NCBI GenBank assembly: GCA_002381045.1 | Contig: DFWT01000190.1 | Coordinates: 1 to 6,070 of the forward strand | Length of the DNA: 6,070 nucleotides | Source: Rhodoferax sp. UBA4127 | Lineage (GTDB): Bacteria; Pseudomonadota; Gammaproteobacteria; Burkholderiales; Burkholderiaceae_C | Direction of reading: 5' to 3' | Shown here: one piece after another, positions 1-6,070 of the stretch | Layout: each line of letters begins with the position of its first letter | Position numbering within the stretch: the stretch's first letter is position 1 | The notes under the pieces: generated by a model | Seen by the model: only the letters and a program-made list of their open reading frames with translations | What the model was told of the DNA's origin: nothing | Database searches by the model: none | Made by a program: the position numbers and the translations under genes

Positions 1-1022
1 CGTTTGCCGAGCGCATCACCGGTGGCTTTTACCTGAACATCGAGCCGGATCGGGAGCAACTCGCGCGTTACGGTTTGGCTGTGGGCGACCTCCTGGATGT
101 GGTCGGCACCGCCCTGGGTGGCGAGATGGTGACCACCACCGTCGAGGGCCGTGAACGTTATGGCGTGACGGTGCGTTACCCGCGTGAACTGCGTGGCGAC
201 CCACAGCAAATTGCGCGTGAGGTGTTGGTGCCCACCATGGATGGCGCGATGATTCCGTTGGGACAGTTAGCCCGGGTGGTGGTGGCCAAAGGCGCACCCG
301 GCATTCGCACTGAGAACGCACTGCTGTCGGCCTATATCTACGTGGATATCCGTGACCGCGACATTGGCAGCTATGTGGCTGACGCCAAAAAGGCGGTGGC
401 AGCGCAAGTCACCTTCCCCAGTGGTTACTACGCCACCTGGAGTGGTCAGTTTGAGAACATGGAGCGCGCTATTGAGAAAATGAAGGTAGTGATCCCGGTC
501 ACGTTGCTGATCATCTTCTTGCTGCTGTATCTGAACTTCCGGCGCATTACCGAGACCTTGATCGTCATGCTGTCGGTGCCGTTTGCGCTGGTGGGGGGTG
601 TCTGGCTGATGTGGTGGCTGGGCTACAACCTGTCAGTCGCGGTGGCAGTTGGTTTTATTGCTCTGGCCGGGGTAGCGGCAGAAACTGGTGTCATCATGCT
701 GATCTACCTGGACCATGCCTGGGAAGCCATCAAGGTGAAGTGCCGTGGGCAAGGACGCGAGCCTGGGGCGGCGGACTTGTTTGAAGCCGTCATGGAAGGT
801 GCCGTTGAGCGGGTGCGTCCGAAGATGATGACGGTGGTGGCCATCATGGCTGGTTTGCTGCCGATCATGTGGGGCACCGGCACCGGCTCGGAGGTGATGA
901 GCCGCATCGCCGCGCCCATGGTCGGGGGCATGATCTCCAGCACCGTGCTCACCCTGGCGGTGATCCCGGCGATCTATGCGTTGGTGAAGCAATGGCGGCT
1001 GGGGCGAGGACTGGAGGGTTAG
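1..1022 (+). CDS. cusA: CusA/SilA-like heavy-metal efflux RND permease, C-terminal part (5' end outside window)
   Basis: This is the inner-membrane proton-driven pump of a tripartite (CusCBA-type) metal export system. The reading frame is open from base 3 to the stop at 1020-1022, giving about 339 residues against roughly 1,050 for the family, so the first two thirds lie upstream. The TTG at 75 is an internal codon, not the start. The visible part begins in the second periplasmic porter region (ERITGGFYLNIE) and continues into five hydrophobic segments matching TM8-TM12, at about nt 486-536, 555-620, 630-710, 825-880 and 915-990. GFIALAGVAAETG in TM10 and WGTGTGSEVMSRIAAPM before TM12 are typical of the CusA/SilA (monovalent Cu/Ag) branch rather than CzcA. 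From memory, the Met in EVMSR aligns with E. coli CusA M1009 of the methionine relay. The substrate is inferred; the key TM4 residues and the methionine triad are outside the window. No same-strand partner follows, so it is probably the last gene of its operon. Confidence 0.93.
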   Translation, partial: FAERITGGFYLNIEPDREQLARYGLAVGDLLDVVGTALGGEMVTTTVEGRERYGVTVRYPRELRGDPQQIAREVLVPTMDGAMIPLGQLARVVVAKGAPGIRTENALLSAYIYVDIRDRDIGSYVADAKKAVAAQVTFPSGYYATWSGQFENMERAIEKMKVVIPVTLLIIFLLLYLNFRRITETLIVMLSVPFALVGGVWLMWWLGYNLSVAVAVGFIALAGVAAETGVIMLIYLDHAWEAIKVKCRGQGREPGAADLFEAVMEGAVERVRPKMMTVVAIMAGLLPIMWGTGTGSEVMSRIAAPMVGGMISSTVLTLAVIPAIYALVKQWRLGRGLEG

Positions 1023-1062
1023 CCCATTGGGGCGTTCACCACGCATTGCAACGGCCGGTCGC

Positions 1063-1563
1063 TTAGATCAAACTTGCAAGTGCCACCACCTCGCGCCAAG
1101 CCGCCAGCTTGCGCTCGAAAGACCAACTGGCGTTGGCCGGGCTGGAGGAGGGCAGGCGATAGACCGGTAGGCCCAGCGTGCGGGTGAGCTTGGCATGGCG
1201 AAAACTTTCGCCGCCGTTGTGCGCAATCAGACTCAAGTCTGGGCAGCGGCGGTGCAGCTCGGCCAGGTCGTTGAGCTGCGGCAGTTGGATGGCGCTGTCC
1301 AGACTGCCTTCGCGTTCGCACGAGGCATACACATCCCACAGGCCAATACCTTTCCCAAGCAGCCAGTTGATACGGTTTTCATAGCTGTATGCGCTTATGT
1401 TATCTGCGCTGGAAGGCCAAATAGCTTGAAAAATCTTCCAGAAGGCATTTTGCGGGTGGGCGTAATACTGCTGGCGTGCCAGCGACGTGGCACCAGGGAA
1501 ACTCCCCAGCACCAGCATCCGGGTCTGGTTCGTCACAGCAGGAGGAAGGCCATGTAAGCGCAA
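1063..1563 (-). CDS. DNA-deoxyinosine (hypoxanthine-DNA) glycosylase, UDG superfamily family 6
   Basis: This is a base-excision repair glycosylase expected to remove hypoxanthine, the deaminated form of adenine, from DNA. With the TTG start at 1563 the protein has 166 residues, normal for the family. The visible motifs are GLPP at 5-8, LVLGSFPG at 17-24, QQYYAHPQNAFWKIF at 31-45, GLWDVY at 74-79, HNGG at 115-118 and LPSSSPANASW at 137-147. Asn39 in the PQNAFW motif corresponds to the catalytic Asn described for family 6 enzymes. The start is uncertain. The frame stays open far upstream, with in-frame ATGs at 1680 and 1848, but the extra residues look like non-coding translation and the ATG at 1848 lies inside selD. 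An internal ATG at 1518 would cut off the conserved GLPP. TTG 1563 has only a weak GGA upstream. The gene converges with the efflux gene across 40 bp and diverges from selD. No specific functional link to either neighbour is apparent. Confidence 0.88.
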   Translation of the reverse strand: MRLHGLPPAVTNQTRMLVLGSFPGATSLARQQYYAHPQNAFWKIFQAIWPSSADNISAYSYENRINWLLGKGIGLWDVYASCEREGSLDSAIQLPQLNDLAELHRRCPDLSLIAHNGGESFRHAKLTRTLGLPVYRLPSSSPANASWSFERKLAAWREVVALASLI

Positions 1564-1693
1564 TGTGGTGGATCCATGAGACGAATGAGGAGAGAGGAAT
1601 GTAGCTTCACCCCTGGGCCGATGGCGTGGCGACAATGCAGTTGAACTTTCTGTGACCGGCAACCTGGCCGCAAGCCTCATTGCTTTTACCACT
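1564..1693. promoter_or_regulatory. Divergent intergenic region between glycosylase gene and selD fusion; likely promoters and leader
   Basis: These 130 bp separate two divergently transcribed starts, so promoters for both should lie here. I cannot name a convincing sigma-70 promoter: TTGAAC at 1641-1646 resembles a -35 box, but the sequence 17 bases on (TGGCCG) is a poor -10. The plus strand carries a purine-rich stretch, GAGGAGAGAGGA, at 1587-1598. It resembles a ribosome binding site but is followed at 1599 by ATG and immediately by TAG. Just upstream, an ATG at 1585 opens a 19-codon frame ending at 1642-1644. No selD start codon uses this site: the ATG at 1694 has no visible Shine-Dalgarno sequence. 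A GGATCC palindrome is present at 1570-1575. The role is inferred from gene orientation only. Confidence 0.4.
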
Positions 1694-3985
1694 ATGCAAA
1701 ACATTTCCCAACCCATCGCCAGAGACATCGTACTCATCGGTGGTGGCCACAGCCATGTGGTGGTGCTCAAACACTTTGGCATGCAGCCCGAACCGGGTGT
1801 GCGCTTGACCGCCATTTGCACCGATGTCCATACGCCGTACTCTGGCATGTTGCCGGGATATGTGTCAGGGCACTACAACTACGACGATGTCCATATCGAC
1901 CTGGCACGTCTTGCGGTGTTTGCCGGCGCAAGGCTGTACCGCGACGAGGTGATCGGCATAGACCGAGTGACGCAAAAGGTGCTTTGCCGAAACCGACCGC
2001 CAGTGGCCTACGACTTGCTGTCGATCAACACCGGCTCGACACCTAGTTTGAGTGGTGTGCCGGGCGCAGATGCCTTTGTTACCCCGGTCAAACCCATCAC
2101 CCGTTTCAACCAGCGCTGGTTGGCCTTGTTGGCCAGGGTGCAGGCGCATACCCAGGGTGTGTTGCGGATTGCGGTGGTGGGGGCGGGCGCCGCCGGGGTG
2201 GAGTTGGTGCTGTCCATGCAGTACCGCTTGCGCCAAGAACTTCGGACGCGCGGCTTGAGTCCCGACATGCTGGAGTTTCACCTTCTCAGTGCAGCGGCGC
2301 GGATCCTGCCCACGCATAACACGCGGGTGCGTCGCAAGTTTACGCAGGTACTGTACGAGCGAGGTGTCAAGCTGTACCTGAATGCCGATGTGACAAGGGT
2401 TGAGCGTGGTCGCCTGCATTGTGCTGACGGATTGCAGATTGCCGCCGATGAGATCATGTGGGTGACCCAGGCCAGCGGTGCGGCGTGGTTGCCGGATACT
2501 GGACTGGCCCTCAACGACGCTGGTTTTTTGCGCTTGAATGACCAGTTGCAAAGCATCACTGACCCCAAGGTGTTTGCGGCAGGCGACATTGCCGGTATGG
2601 ACAACTACCCGCTGGAGAAAGCCGGTGTGTTTGCGGTGCGAATGGGGCAGCCTCTGGCTAAAAATCTGCGCTTGAGTGTGCGAGGTCAAGCCTTGGAGTC
2701 CTACCGCCCGCAATCGAATTGGCTGGCCCTGATCAGTACCGGCGATAAGTTCGCGGTGGCCTCGCGCGGTGCCTTGGGCTTCTGGGGCGGCTGGGTCTGG
2801 CGTTGGAAAGACTGGATTGACGTGCGCTTCATGCGCAAGTTTTCCGAATTCCCCGAAATGAAGGCATCTGCCAATGCCACGCCCGCCAACCCACAGTCTC
2901 ATTTGGCCCTAACTCCTGATGAAACCTCGCAAACCATCGCGGCGCTTGCGATGCGTTGTGGTGGTTGTGGCGCCAAGGTTGGGGCCACGGTCTTGTCACG
3001 GGCCTTGGGTGCCTTACCTGTGTTGCAACGTGATGATGTGCTAGTTGGTCTGGGCGACCCGGACGACGCCGCCGTGCTGCGGATACCACCTAGCAAGGCG
3101 CTGGTGCATTCAGTGGATTTTTTTCGTGCGTTTGTGGACGACCCTTACCTGTTTGGCAAGGTGGCCGCGAATCACGCGCTGGGTGACCTCTTTGCCATGG
3201 GTGCCGAACCTCAATCAGCCACGGCGATTGTGACGCTGCCGCCGGGTATGGAAGCAAAAGTGGAAGACACCTTGTTTCAGATGATGAGCGGTGCGGTGGA
3301 GGTACTCAACGCCGCAGGCTGCACATTGGTGGGTGGCCACACGGGGGAGGGTGTGGAGTTGGCGCTGGGTTTTGCGGTCAATGGCCTGATTGATGACAGC
3401 CTGCGAAACATCACCCGCAAGAGTGGCATGTTGCCGGGTGATGTGTTGATTTTGACCAAACCAATTGGCACCGGCACCTTGCTGGCGGCCCATGCACGGT
3501 TGGCTGCCAAAGGCCGTTGGATTGATGCGGCGCTGCAGTCGATGGTCGTGTCCAACCAACGCGCTGTGCAATGCTTGCGAACCTTTGGCGCGACTGCATG
3601 CACCGATGTGACCGGTTTTGGCCTGCTGGGCCATTTGCTGGAGATGACCAAGCCATCTGGCGTGGACACTGAATTGGTGCTATCAGCCTTGCCGCTGCTG
3701 GAGGGTGCCGAGGAATGTGTGGCGGCCGGCATCGTGAGTTCCTTGCAACCCGCCAATGTGCGCCTGCGCCATGCGCTGAAAAACCCACTGGCATTTGTGA
3801 CACATCCCCGCTTCCCGCTGATTTTTGATCCACAAACCGCTGGTGGTTTGCTGGCCAGTGTGCCGGCTGAACAAGGGCAGGCGTGTGTGGCGGCCTTGCA
3901 GGTCTTGGGCTATGTTCACGCCGCCATCATTGGGCAAGTTTTGCCGAGGGGCGATGGGTTGGAATCTGTTCGCCTTGTGGCATGA
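1694..3985 (+). CDS. selD: Fusion protein: FAD/NAD(P)-dependent oxidoreductase domain + selenide,water dikinase (SelD)
   Basis: SelD uses ATP to turn selenide into selenophosphate, the selenium donor for selenocysteine and for 2-selenouridine in tRNA. The protein has 763 residues. Residues 1-390 form an NDH-2-like flavoprotein domain of the type found fused to SelD. It shows a first dinucleotide-binding loop GGGHSH at 16-21, YSGMLPG at 49-55, a second Rossmann loop GAGAAG at 163-168 and the FAD-contacting AAGD ending at D298. A loose Ala/Pro/Ser-rich linker (about 391-415) leads to SelD, with CGGCGAK at 422-428, DPDDAAV around D457-D458, VDFFRAFVDDPY, GGHTGEG near H549, TDVTGFGLLGH from about 637 and FDPQTAGG around D712. 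C425 and K428 align with catalytic C17 and K20 of E. coli SelD, so the kinase half looks intact; the position is Cys, not Sec. ATG 1694 is chosen because family members begin just before the GGGHSH loop; a GTG at 1652 is an in-frame alternative, and neither has a good Shine-Dalgarno. No terminator is visible in the 59 bp after the stop. The substrate of the flavin domain is unknown. Confidence 0.95.
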   Translation: MQNISQPIARDIVLIGGGHSHVVVLKHFGMQPEPGVRLTAICTDVHTPYSGMLPGYVSGHYNYDDVHIDLARLAVFAGARLYRDEVIGIDRVTQKVLCRNRPPVAYDLLSINTGSTPSLSGVPGADAFVTPVKPITRFNQRWLALLARVQAHTQGVLRIAVVGAGAAGVELVLSMQYRLRQELRTRGLSPDMLEFHLLSAAARILPTHNTRVRRKFTQVLYERGVKLYLNADVTRVERGRLHCADGLQIAADEIMWVTQASGAAWLPDTGLALNDAGFLRLNDQLQSITDPKVFAAGDIAGMDNYPLEKAGVFAVRMGQPLAKNLRLSVRGQALESYRPQSNWLALISTGDKFAVASRGALGFWGGWVWRWKDWIDVRFMRKFSEFPEMKASANATPANPQSHLALTPDETSQTIAALAMRCGGCGAKVGATVLSRALGALPVLQRDDVLVGLGDPDDAAVLRIPPSKALVHSVDFFRAFVDDPYLFGKVAANHALGDLFAMGAEPQSATAIVTLPPGMEAKVEDTLFQMMSGAVEVLNAAGCTLVGGHTGEGVELALGFAVNGLIDDSLRNITRKSGMLPGDVLILTKPIGTGTLLAAHARLAAKGRWIDAALQSMVVSNQRAVQCLRTFGATACTDVTGFGLLGHLLEMTKPSGVDTELVLSALPLLEGAEECVAAGIVSSLQPANVRLRHALKNPLAFVTHPRFPLIFDPQTAGGLLASVPAEQGQACVAALQVLGYVHAAIIGQVLPRGDGLESVRLVA

Positions 3986-4044
3986 CACCGAACCATCCGC
4001 CAAAGACTTGGCCGGGTGGGCTTGTCGATAGTGAAAACTGCCGT

Positions 4045-5295
4045 TCAGGCGCCCGACTTTAAAAACAAATCCTGATCCGGCGCGAAGTTGGCGTGCAGTG
4101 GCATCAACGCGCCACCCAAGGCACGGGCATCAGGGCCAACCTCGCCCGCAATCAGCTTGGCCGGCCACAACCCTTCCCAGCTGTACTGTGCCAGCGCGGA
4201 TTGGGTGGCTTCAATCAACTGGGTCAGCAGCTTTCGGTTAAGCGATCCGTCAATCACCACCGCGTCTATGTCCAAAAATGCGGTGCCACTCACCACGGTC
4301 AAGGCCAAGGCTTCTGCCGCGTGGGTGACCCAAGCGCGTGTGGCTGGCTCGAACGGTCCGCTCAAGGCTCGCTCGTCATAGGCGGCGTGCGGGTCAAGGC
4401 CCAAAGTCTCAAAACGGCGTTCCAGTTCCCACAACGAGGCGTGGCTGATCAGTTGGTCTGGTGCCGTGCCGGCTGGGTTGGGCATGCTCATCGGCAGCGA
4501 GGCAACCGCACCGGCATTGCCGTGAAGGCCACCATGCAGGTGCGAATTGATGACCAGGCCACCACCGACAAAGGTGTCGACAAACAGGTACAAAAAATTC
4601 TTCAGGTCGCGACCTCGGCCCGCCACAAGCTCTGCCACACAGGCAGCTGAGGTGTCCTTGGCAAAGCTCACAGGTACCTCGGTCATGGCCTGAACTTGTG
4701 CGCGCAGGTCAATCTGATTCCAGGTGTCTGATTGAGACTCCGACAAGCCCAGCAGCCGATGCCAGCCACCCATCTGGAACGGGGCGGCAACACCGACACC
4801 GATCAGGCGTTCTTTCAAATCGCCCAATTCGGCTTGCATGCGGTCCAAACGGGATGCGATGGCTGGCAACAGCGTGGCCGCATCCGGAAAGGCATAGTCC
4901 AAGCTGTGGCGCTGGCGCACCTGACCGGCAAAGTCCACCAGCAACCAGTCGGCACTGCGTCGGCCGATCTTGATACCGATCGCAAACGCACCATCCGGGT
5001 TCAACGCCAGAGGCACTGAGGGCTGCCCCACACGCCCGCGCACCCGGTCCTGCTTTTGAATCAGACCATCGTCGTCCAGCCGGGTGGTGATCAGGCCGAT
5101 GGTCTGGGCGGTCAACCCGGTCATACGGGCTAATTCTGCTTTGGGACAACTGCCATTCAGGCGAATCGCCTGCAGCACCACCCGTTCATTGAACTGGCGC
5201 ATGCCCACATGGTTGGAGCCGCGTGGCCGAAGCAGCTGGGGTGACTCTACTGGCCCCTCTTGGGGCTGGGCATTGGATTGGCGTGGCGCGATCAT
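4045..5295 (-). CDS. ROK-family transcriptional regulator (NagC/XylR/FrcR-like)
   Basis: This is a sugar-responsive DNA-binding regulator of 416 residues, the usual length for HTH-ROK proteins. A winged helix-turn-helix spans about residues 33-100 (AELARMTGLTAQTIGLI, then the wing RGRVGQPSVPLALNP). The C-terminal ROK sugar-binding fold follows, with IGIKIGRRSADWLLVDF at 106-122, FAKDTSAACVAE at 211-222 (D214 at the usual catalytic Asp) and VGGGLVIN with HGNAG around 243-262. The phosphate-binding DxGxTK motif is degenerate (KIGRRS), and the zinc motif CxCGxxGCxE normally found after GNAG is absent. It should therefore bind a sugar without phosphorylating it. The ATG at 5295 overlaps the mutarotase stop by four bases (ATGA) and has no clear Shine-Dalgarno, which suggests translational coupling. 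The conserved GSNHVGMRQFNERVVL block at 27-42 lies upstream of Met32 and supports the ATG at 5295 over Met32. It probably controls its own operon; the effector sugar is not known from sequence. Confidence 0.93.
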   Translation of the reverse strand: MIAPRQSNAQPQEGPVESPQLLRPRGSNHVGMRQFNERVVLQAIRLNGSCPKAELARMTGLTAQTIGLITTRLDDDGLIQKQDRVRGRVGQPSVPLALNPDGAFAIGIKIGRRSADWLLVDFAGQVRQRHSLDYAFPDAATLLPAIASRLDRMQAELGDLKERLIGVGVAAPFQMGGWHRLLGLSESQSDTWNQIDLRAQVQAMTEVPVSFAKDTSAACVAELVAGRGRDLKNFLYLFVDTFVGGGLVINSHLHGGLHGNAGAVASLPMSMPNPAGTAPDQLISHASLWELERRFETLGLDPHAAYDERALSGPFEPATRAWVTHAAEALALTVVSGTAFLDIDAVVIDGSLNRKLLTQLIEATQSALAQYSWEGLWPAKLIAGEVGPDARALGGALMPLHANFAPDQDLFLKSGA

Positions 5296-5744
5296 GAGCG
5301 CAGATTTTCGCTGATCACCCCTTTGCGCAAAATAAAATTGCCGTAGGGCTGCAGTTCCCCGGTAAGAACAAACGCATAAGCCTGCGCCGCACGCTCATAG
5401 AAAGCATAGCGCTCCAGGCTTTCTATACCTTGGGTAGAGCCGATTTTTTCTTGCAGAAACTCGGCGAGCTCGCGTTGCAAAGCGCTGCGCCAGGGTGCTT
5501 CGGTCCCGCTGACTTGCATGTAGGCCACAGGTTGGGGCACATCGGTGGCCAGTGGCAGCAGCGCTGTGACCGCCTGCACCACGGGCAGCATGCGTGCACC
5601 CGGCAGGCGAATCACCGGCTTGCCTGCCGCGATGCGCATCGCCGTGAAGTTGGCATCGGCCAAAACCAGCGCGTCATCGTGGCCCATTTCCATCATGAGC
5701 TTCAGCAACTCAGGGGTGAGCAGCGGGGGGATACCGATCAGCAT
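5292..5744 (-). CDS. RbsD/FucU-family sugar mutarotase (pyranase-type)
   Basis: RbsD and FucU proteins speed the interconversion of sugar ring forms (pyranose/furanose or alpha/beta anomers) after uptake, in the cytoplasm. The protein has 150 residues, close to E. coli FucU. LLTPELLKLMMEMGHDDALVLADANF (stated here in two parts: LLTPELLKLMM at 8-18 and EMGHDDALVLADANF at 19-33) contains H22, the usual catalytic His, and D30. The C-terminal FucU signature is also complete: RYAFYERAAQAYAF at 112-125, TGE at 128-130, YGN at 134-136 and LRKGV at 139-143. These features favour the FucU branch over RbsD, but the sugar cannot be read from them. The start at ATG 5744 is preferred over an in-frame ATG at 5783, because the family begins with this Met and TGAGGA sits seven bases before it; the longer form would also overlap the ATPase gene. 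It lies 10 bp after the transporter ATPase and overlaps the ROK gene by four bases, so it belongs to the sugar uptake operon. Confidence 0.92.
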   Translation of the reverse strand: MLIGIPPLLTPELLKLMMEMGHDDALVLADANFTAMRIAAGKPVIRLPGARMLPVVQAVTALLPLATDVPQPVAYMQVSGTEAPWRSALQRELAEFLQEKIGSTQGIESLERYAFYERAAQAYAFVLTGELQPYGNFILRKGVISENLRS

Positions 5745-5751
5745 GTGAATG

Positions 5752-5757
5752 TCCTCA
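5752..5757 (-). promoter_or_regulatory. Ribosome binding site of the RbsD/FucU gene
   Basis: On the minus strand TGAGGA lies seven bases before the ATG at 5744. Its TGA is the stop codon of the upstream ABC ATPase gene, so termination of one gene and initiation of the next are physically linked. This site decides between the ATG at 5744 and the longer reading from 5783. Confidence 0.75.
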
Positions 5758-6070
5758 GGCGTGTGCGTTGTCGGGCAATTCATTCACCGTTTTGGCGCCT
5801 GTCATCACCGCCACGGTGTCGCTCATGCTGATGGTTTTTGGGTTCACCACCGCCGCGCGTTTACCCAGCCGCTGGATATGAATTCGATCGGCCACTTCAA
5901 AGACGTGTGGCATGTTGTGGCTGATCAGAATCACCGGCAAACCTTTGTCGCGCACCCGGCGGATCAACTCCAGCACCATGTTGCCTTCTTTCACGCCGAG
6001 TGCGGCAGTGGGCTCATCCATGATGACCACATGCTGTGCAAAGGCCGCTGCGCGGGCCACGGCGACGCAT
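5755..6070 (-). CDS. Sugar ABC transporter ATP-binding protein, C-terminal part (FrcA-like; 5' end outside window)
   Basis: This is the ATP-hydrolysing subunit of a carbohydrate importer of the CUT2 (ribose/fructose/xylose) type, acting at the cytoplasmic face of the inner membrane. The frame is open to the right edge of the window. The visible 104 residues begin at CVAVARAAAF, directly after where the LSGGQ signature should be, so Walker A and the signature are not seen. Walker B with the catalytic Glu is VVIMDEP at 14-20, followed by the D-loop and the H-switch LISHN at 48-52 (H51). The stretch HNMPHVFEVADRIHI and the C-terminal PKTISMSDTVAVMTGAK resemble FrcA, a single-domain ATPase of about 260 residues, and the gene ends soon after one ATPase domain. 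However, the visible part alone cannot exclude a double-domain RbsA-type protein. It is the first visible gene of the minus-strand operon; binding-protein and permease genes are expected beyond 6070. Fructose as substrate is an inference. Confidence 0.92.
   Translation of the reverse strand, partial: CVAVARAAAFAQHVVIMDEPTAALGVKEGNMVLELIRRVRDKGLPVILISHNMPHVFEVADRIHIQRLGKRAAVVNPKTISMSDTVAVMTGAKTVNELPDNAHA

Noticed and set aside
1541..1557. A second strong SD-like tract (GGAGGAAGG) followed by ATG-TAA on the plus strand
   Set aside because: The tract is the complement of the glycosylase codons for the conserved Leu-Pro-Pro, so protein coding on the other strand explains it without a regulatory role.
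1570..1575. GGATCC palindrome in the divergent region as an operator
   Set aside because: It is a six-base palindrome (eight with flanks) expected by chance, and no regulator binding such a site is nearby.
1641..1669. Sigma-70 promoter for selD with -35 TTGAAC
   Set aside because: The matching -10 position reads TGGCCG, far from TATAAT, so the call is not supportable.
1564..1848. N-terminal extension of the glycosylase up to ATG 1848
   Set aside because: The added residues show no domain and the frame overlaps the start of selD on the opposite strand; the family length is met by the 1563 start.
1865..2902. Long open frame (345 codons) on the minus strand opposite selD
   Set aside because: It lies antisense to strongly conserved FAD-domain coding sequence, and its translation is rich in His, Gln and Arg with no recognisable domain; this is a by-product of high-GC codon use.
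3986..4044. Possible bidirectional terminator between selD and the ROK gene
   Set aside because: The only hairpins found have three- or four-base stems (for example GCC...GGC near 4042-4050) without a proper T-tract.
4093..4650. Open frame (185 codons) on the plus strand inside the ROK gene
   Set aside because: It is antisense to conserved ROK coding sequence, has no family resemblance and no ribosome binding site.

Overview
The window is about 60% GC and fully packed with ordinary-looking proteobacterial genes. Three things fit a betaproteobacterium, most likely a Burkholderiales/Comamonadaceae-type organism: the SelD protein fused to an NADH-dehydrogenase-like flavoprotein domain, a CusA-type metal efflux pump, and a fructose-type ABC cassette with a ROK regulator. 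The taxonomic placement is inferred from gene content and style, not from a marker gene.

Layout. (1) Positions 1-1022 (+) hold the C-terminal third of a CusA/SilA-like heavy-metal RND pump, cut by the window start. (2) Positions 1063-1563 (-), converging on the pump gene across 40 bp, encode a small DNA-deoxyinosine glycosylase of UDG family 6. (3) A 130-bp divergent region (1564-1693) separates it from (4) 1694-3985 (+), a 763-residue fusion of a pyridine-nucleotide-disulfide-oxidoreductase-like domain with selenide,water dikinase (SelD). (5) After a 59-bp convergent gap comes a cluster on the minus strand, read from right to left. It contains a sugar ABC transporter ATPase (5755-6070, partial, FrcA-like), an RbsD/FucU-type sugar mutarotase (5292-5744) and a ROK-family transcriptional regulator (4045-5295).

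How the genes work together. The three minus-strand genes form a tight operon: the first gap is 10 bp, with the mutarotase ribosome binding site overlapping the ATPase stop codon, and the second junction is a 4-base ATGA overlap. It looks like a sugar import unit: transporter, enzyme that interconverts sugar ring forms, and sugar-sensing repressor. Substrate-binding protein and permease genes would be expected to the right of the window. SelD makes selenophosphate for selenocysteine and/or 2-selenouridine in tRNA; no selenium partner gene is in the window. The glycosylase and the efflux pump appear to be independent neighbours.

I found no RNA genes, mobile elements, CRISPR arrays, convincing terminators or long repeats. 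The most notable items are the SelD fusion with its preserved catalytic pair, the mutarotase/ROK pairing in the sugar operon, the loss of kinase motifs in the ROK protein, and the structure of the selD leader. None amounts to a clearly new system.
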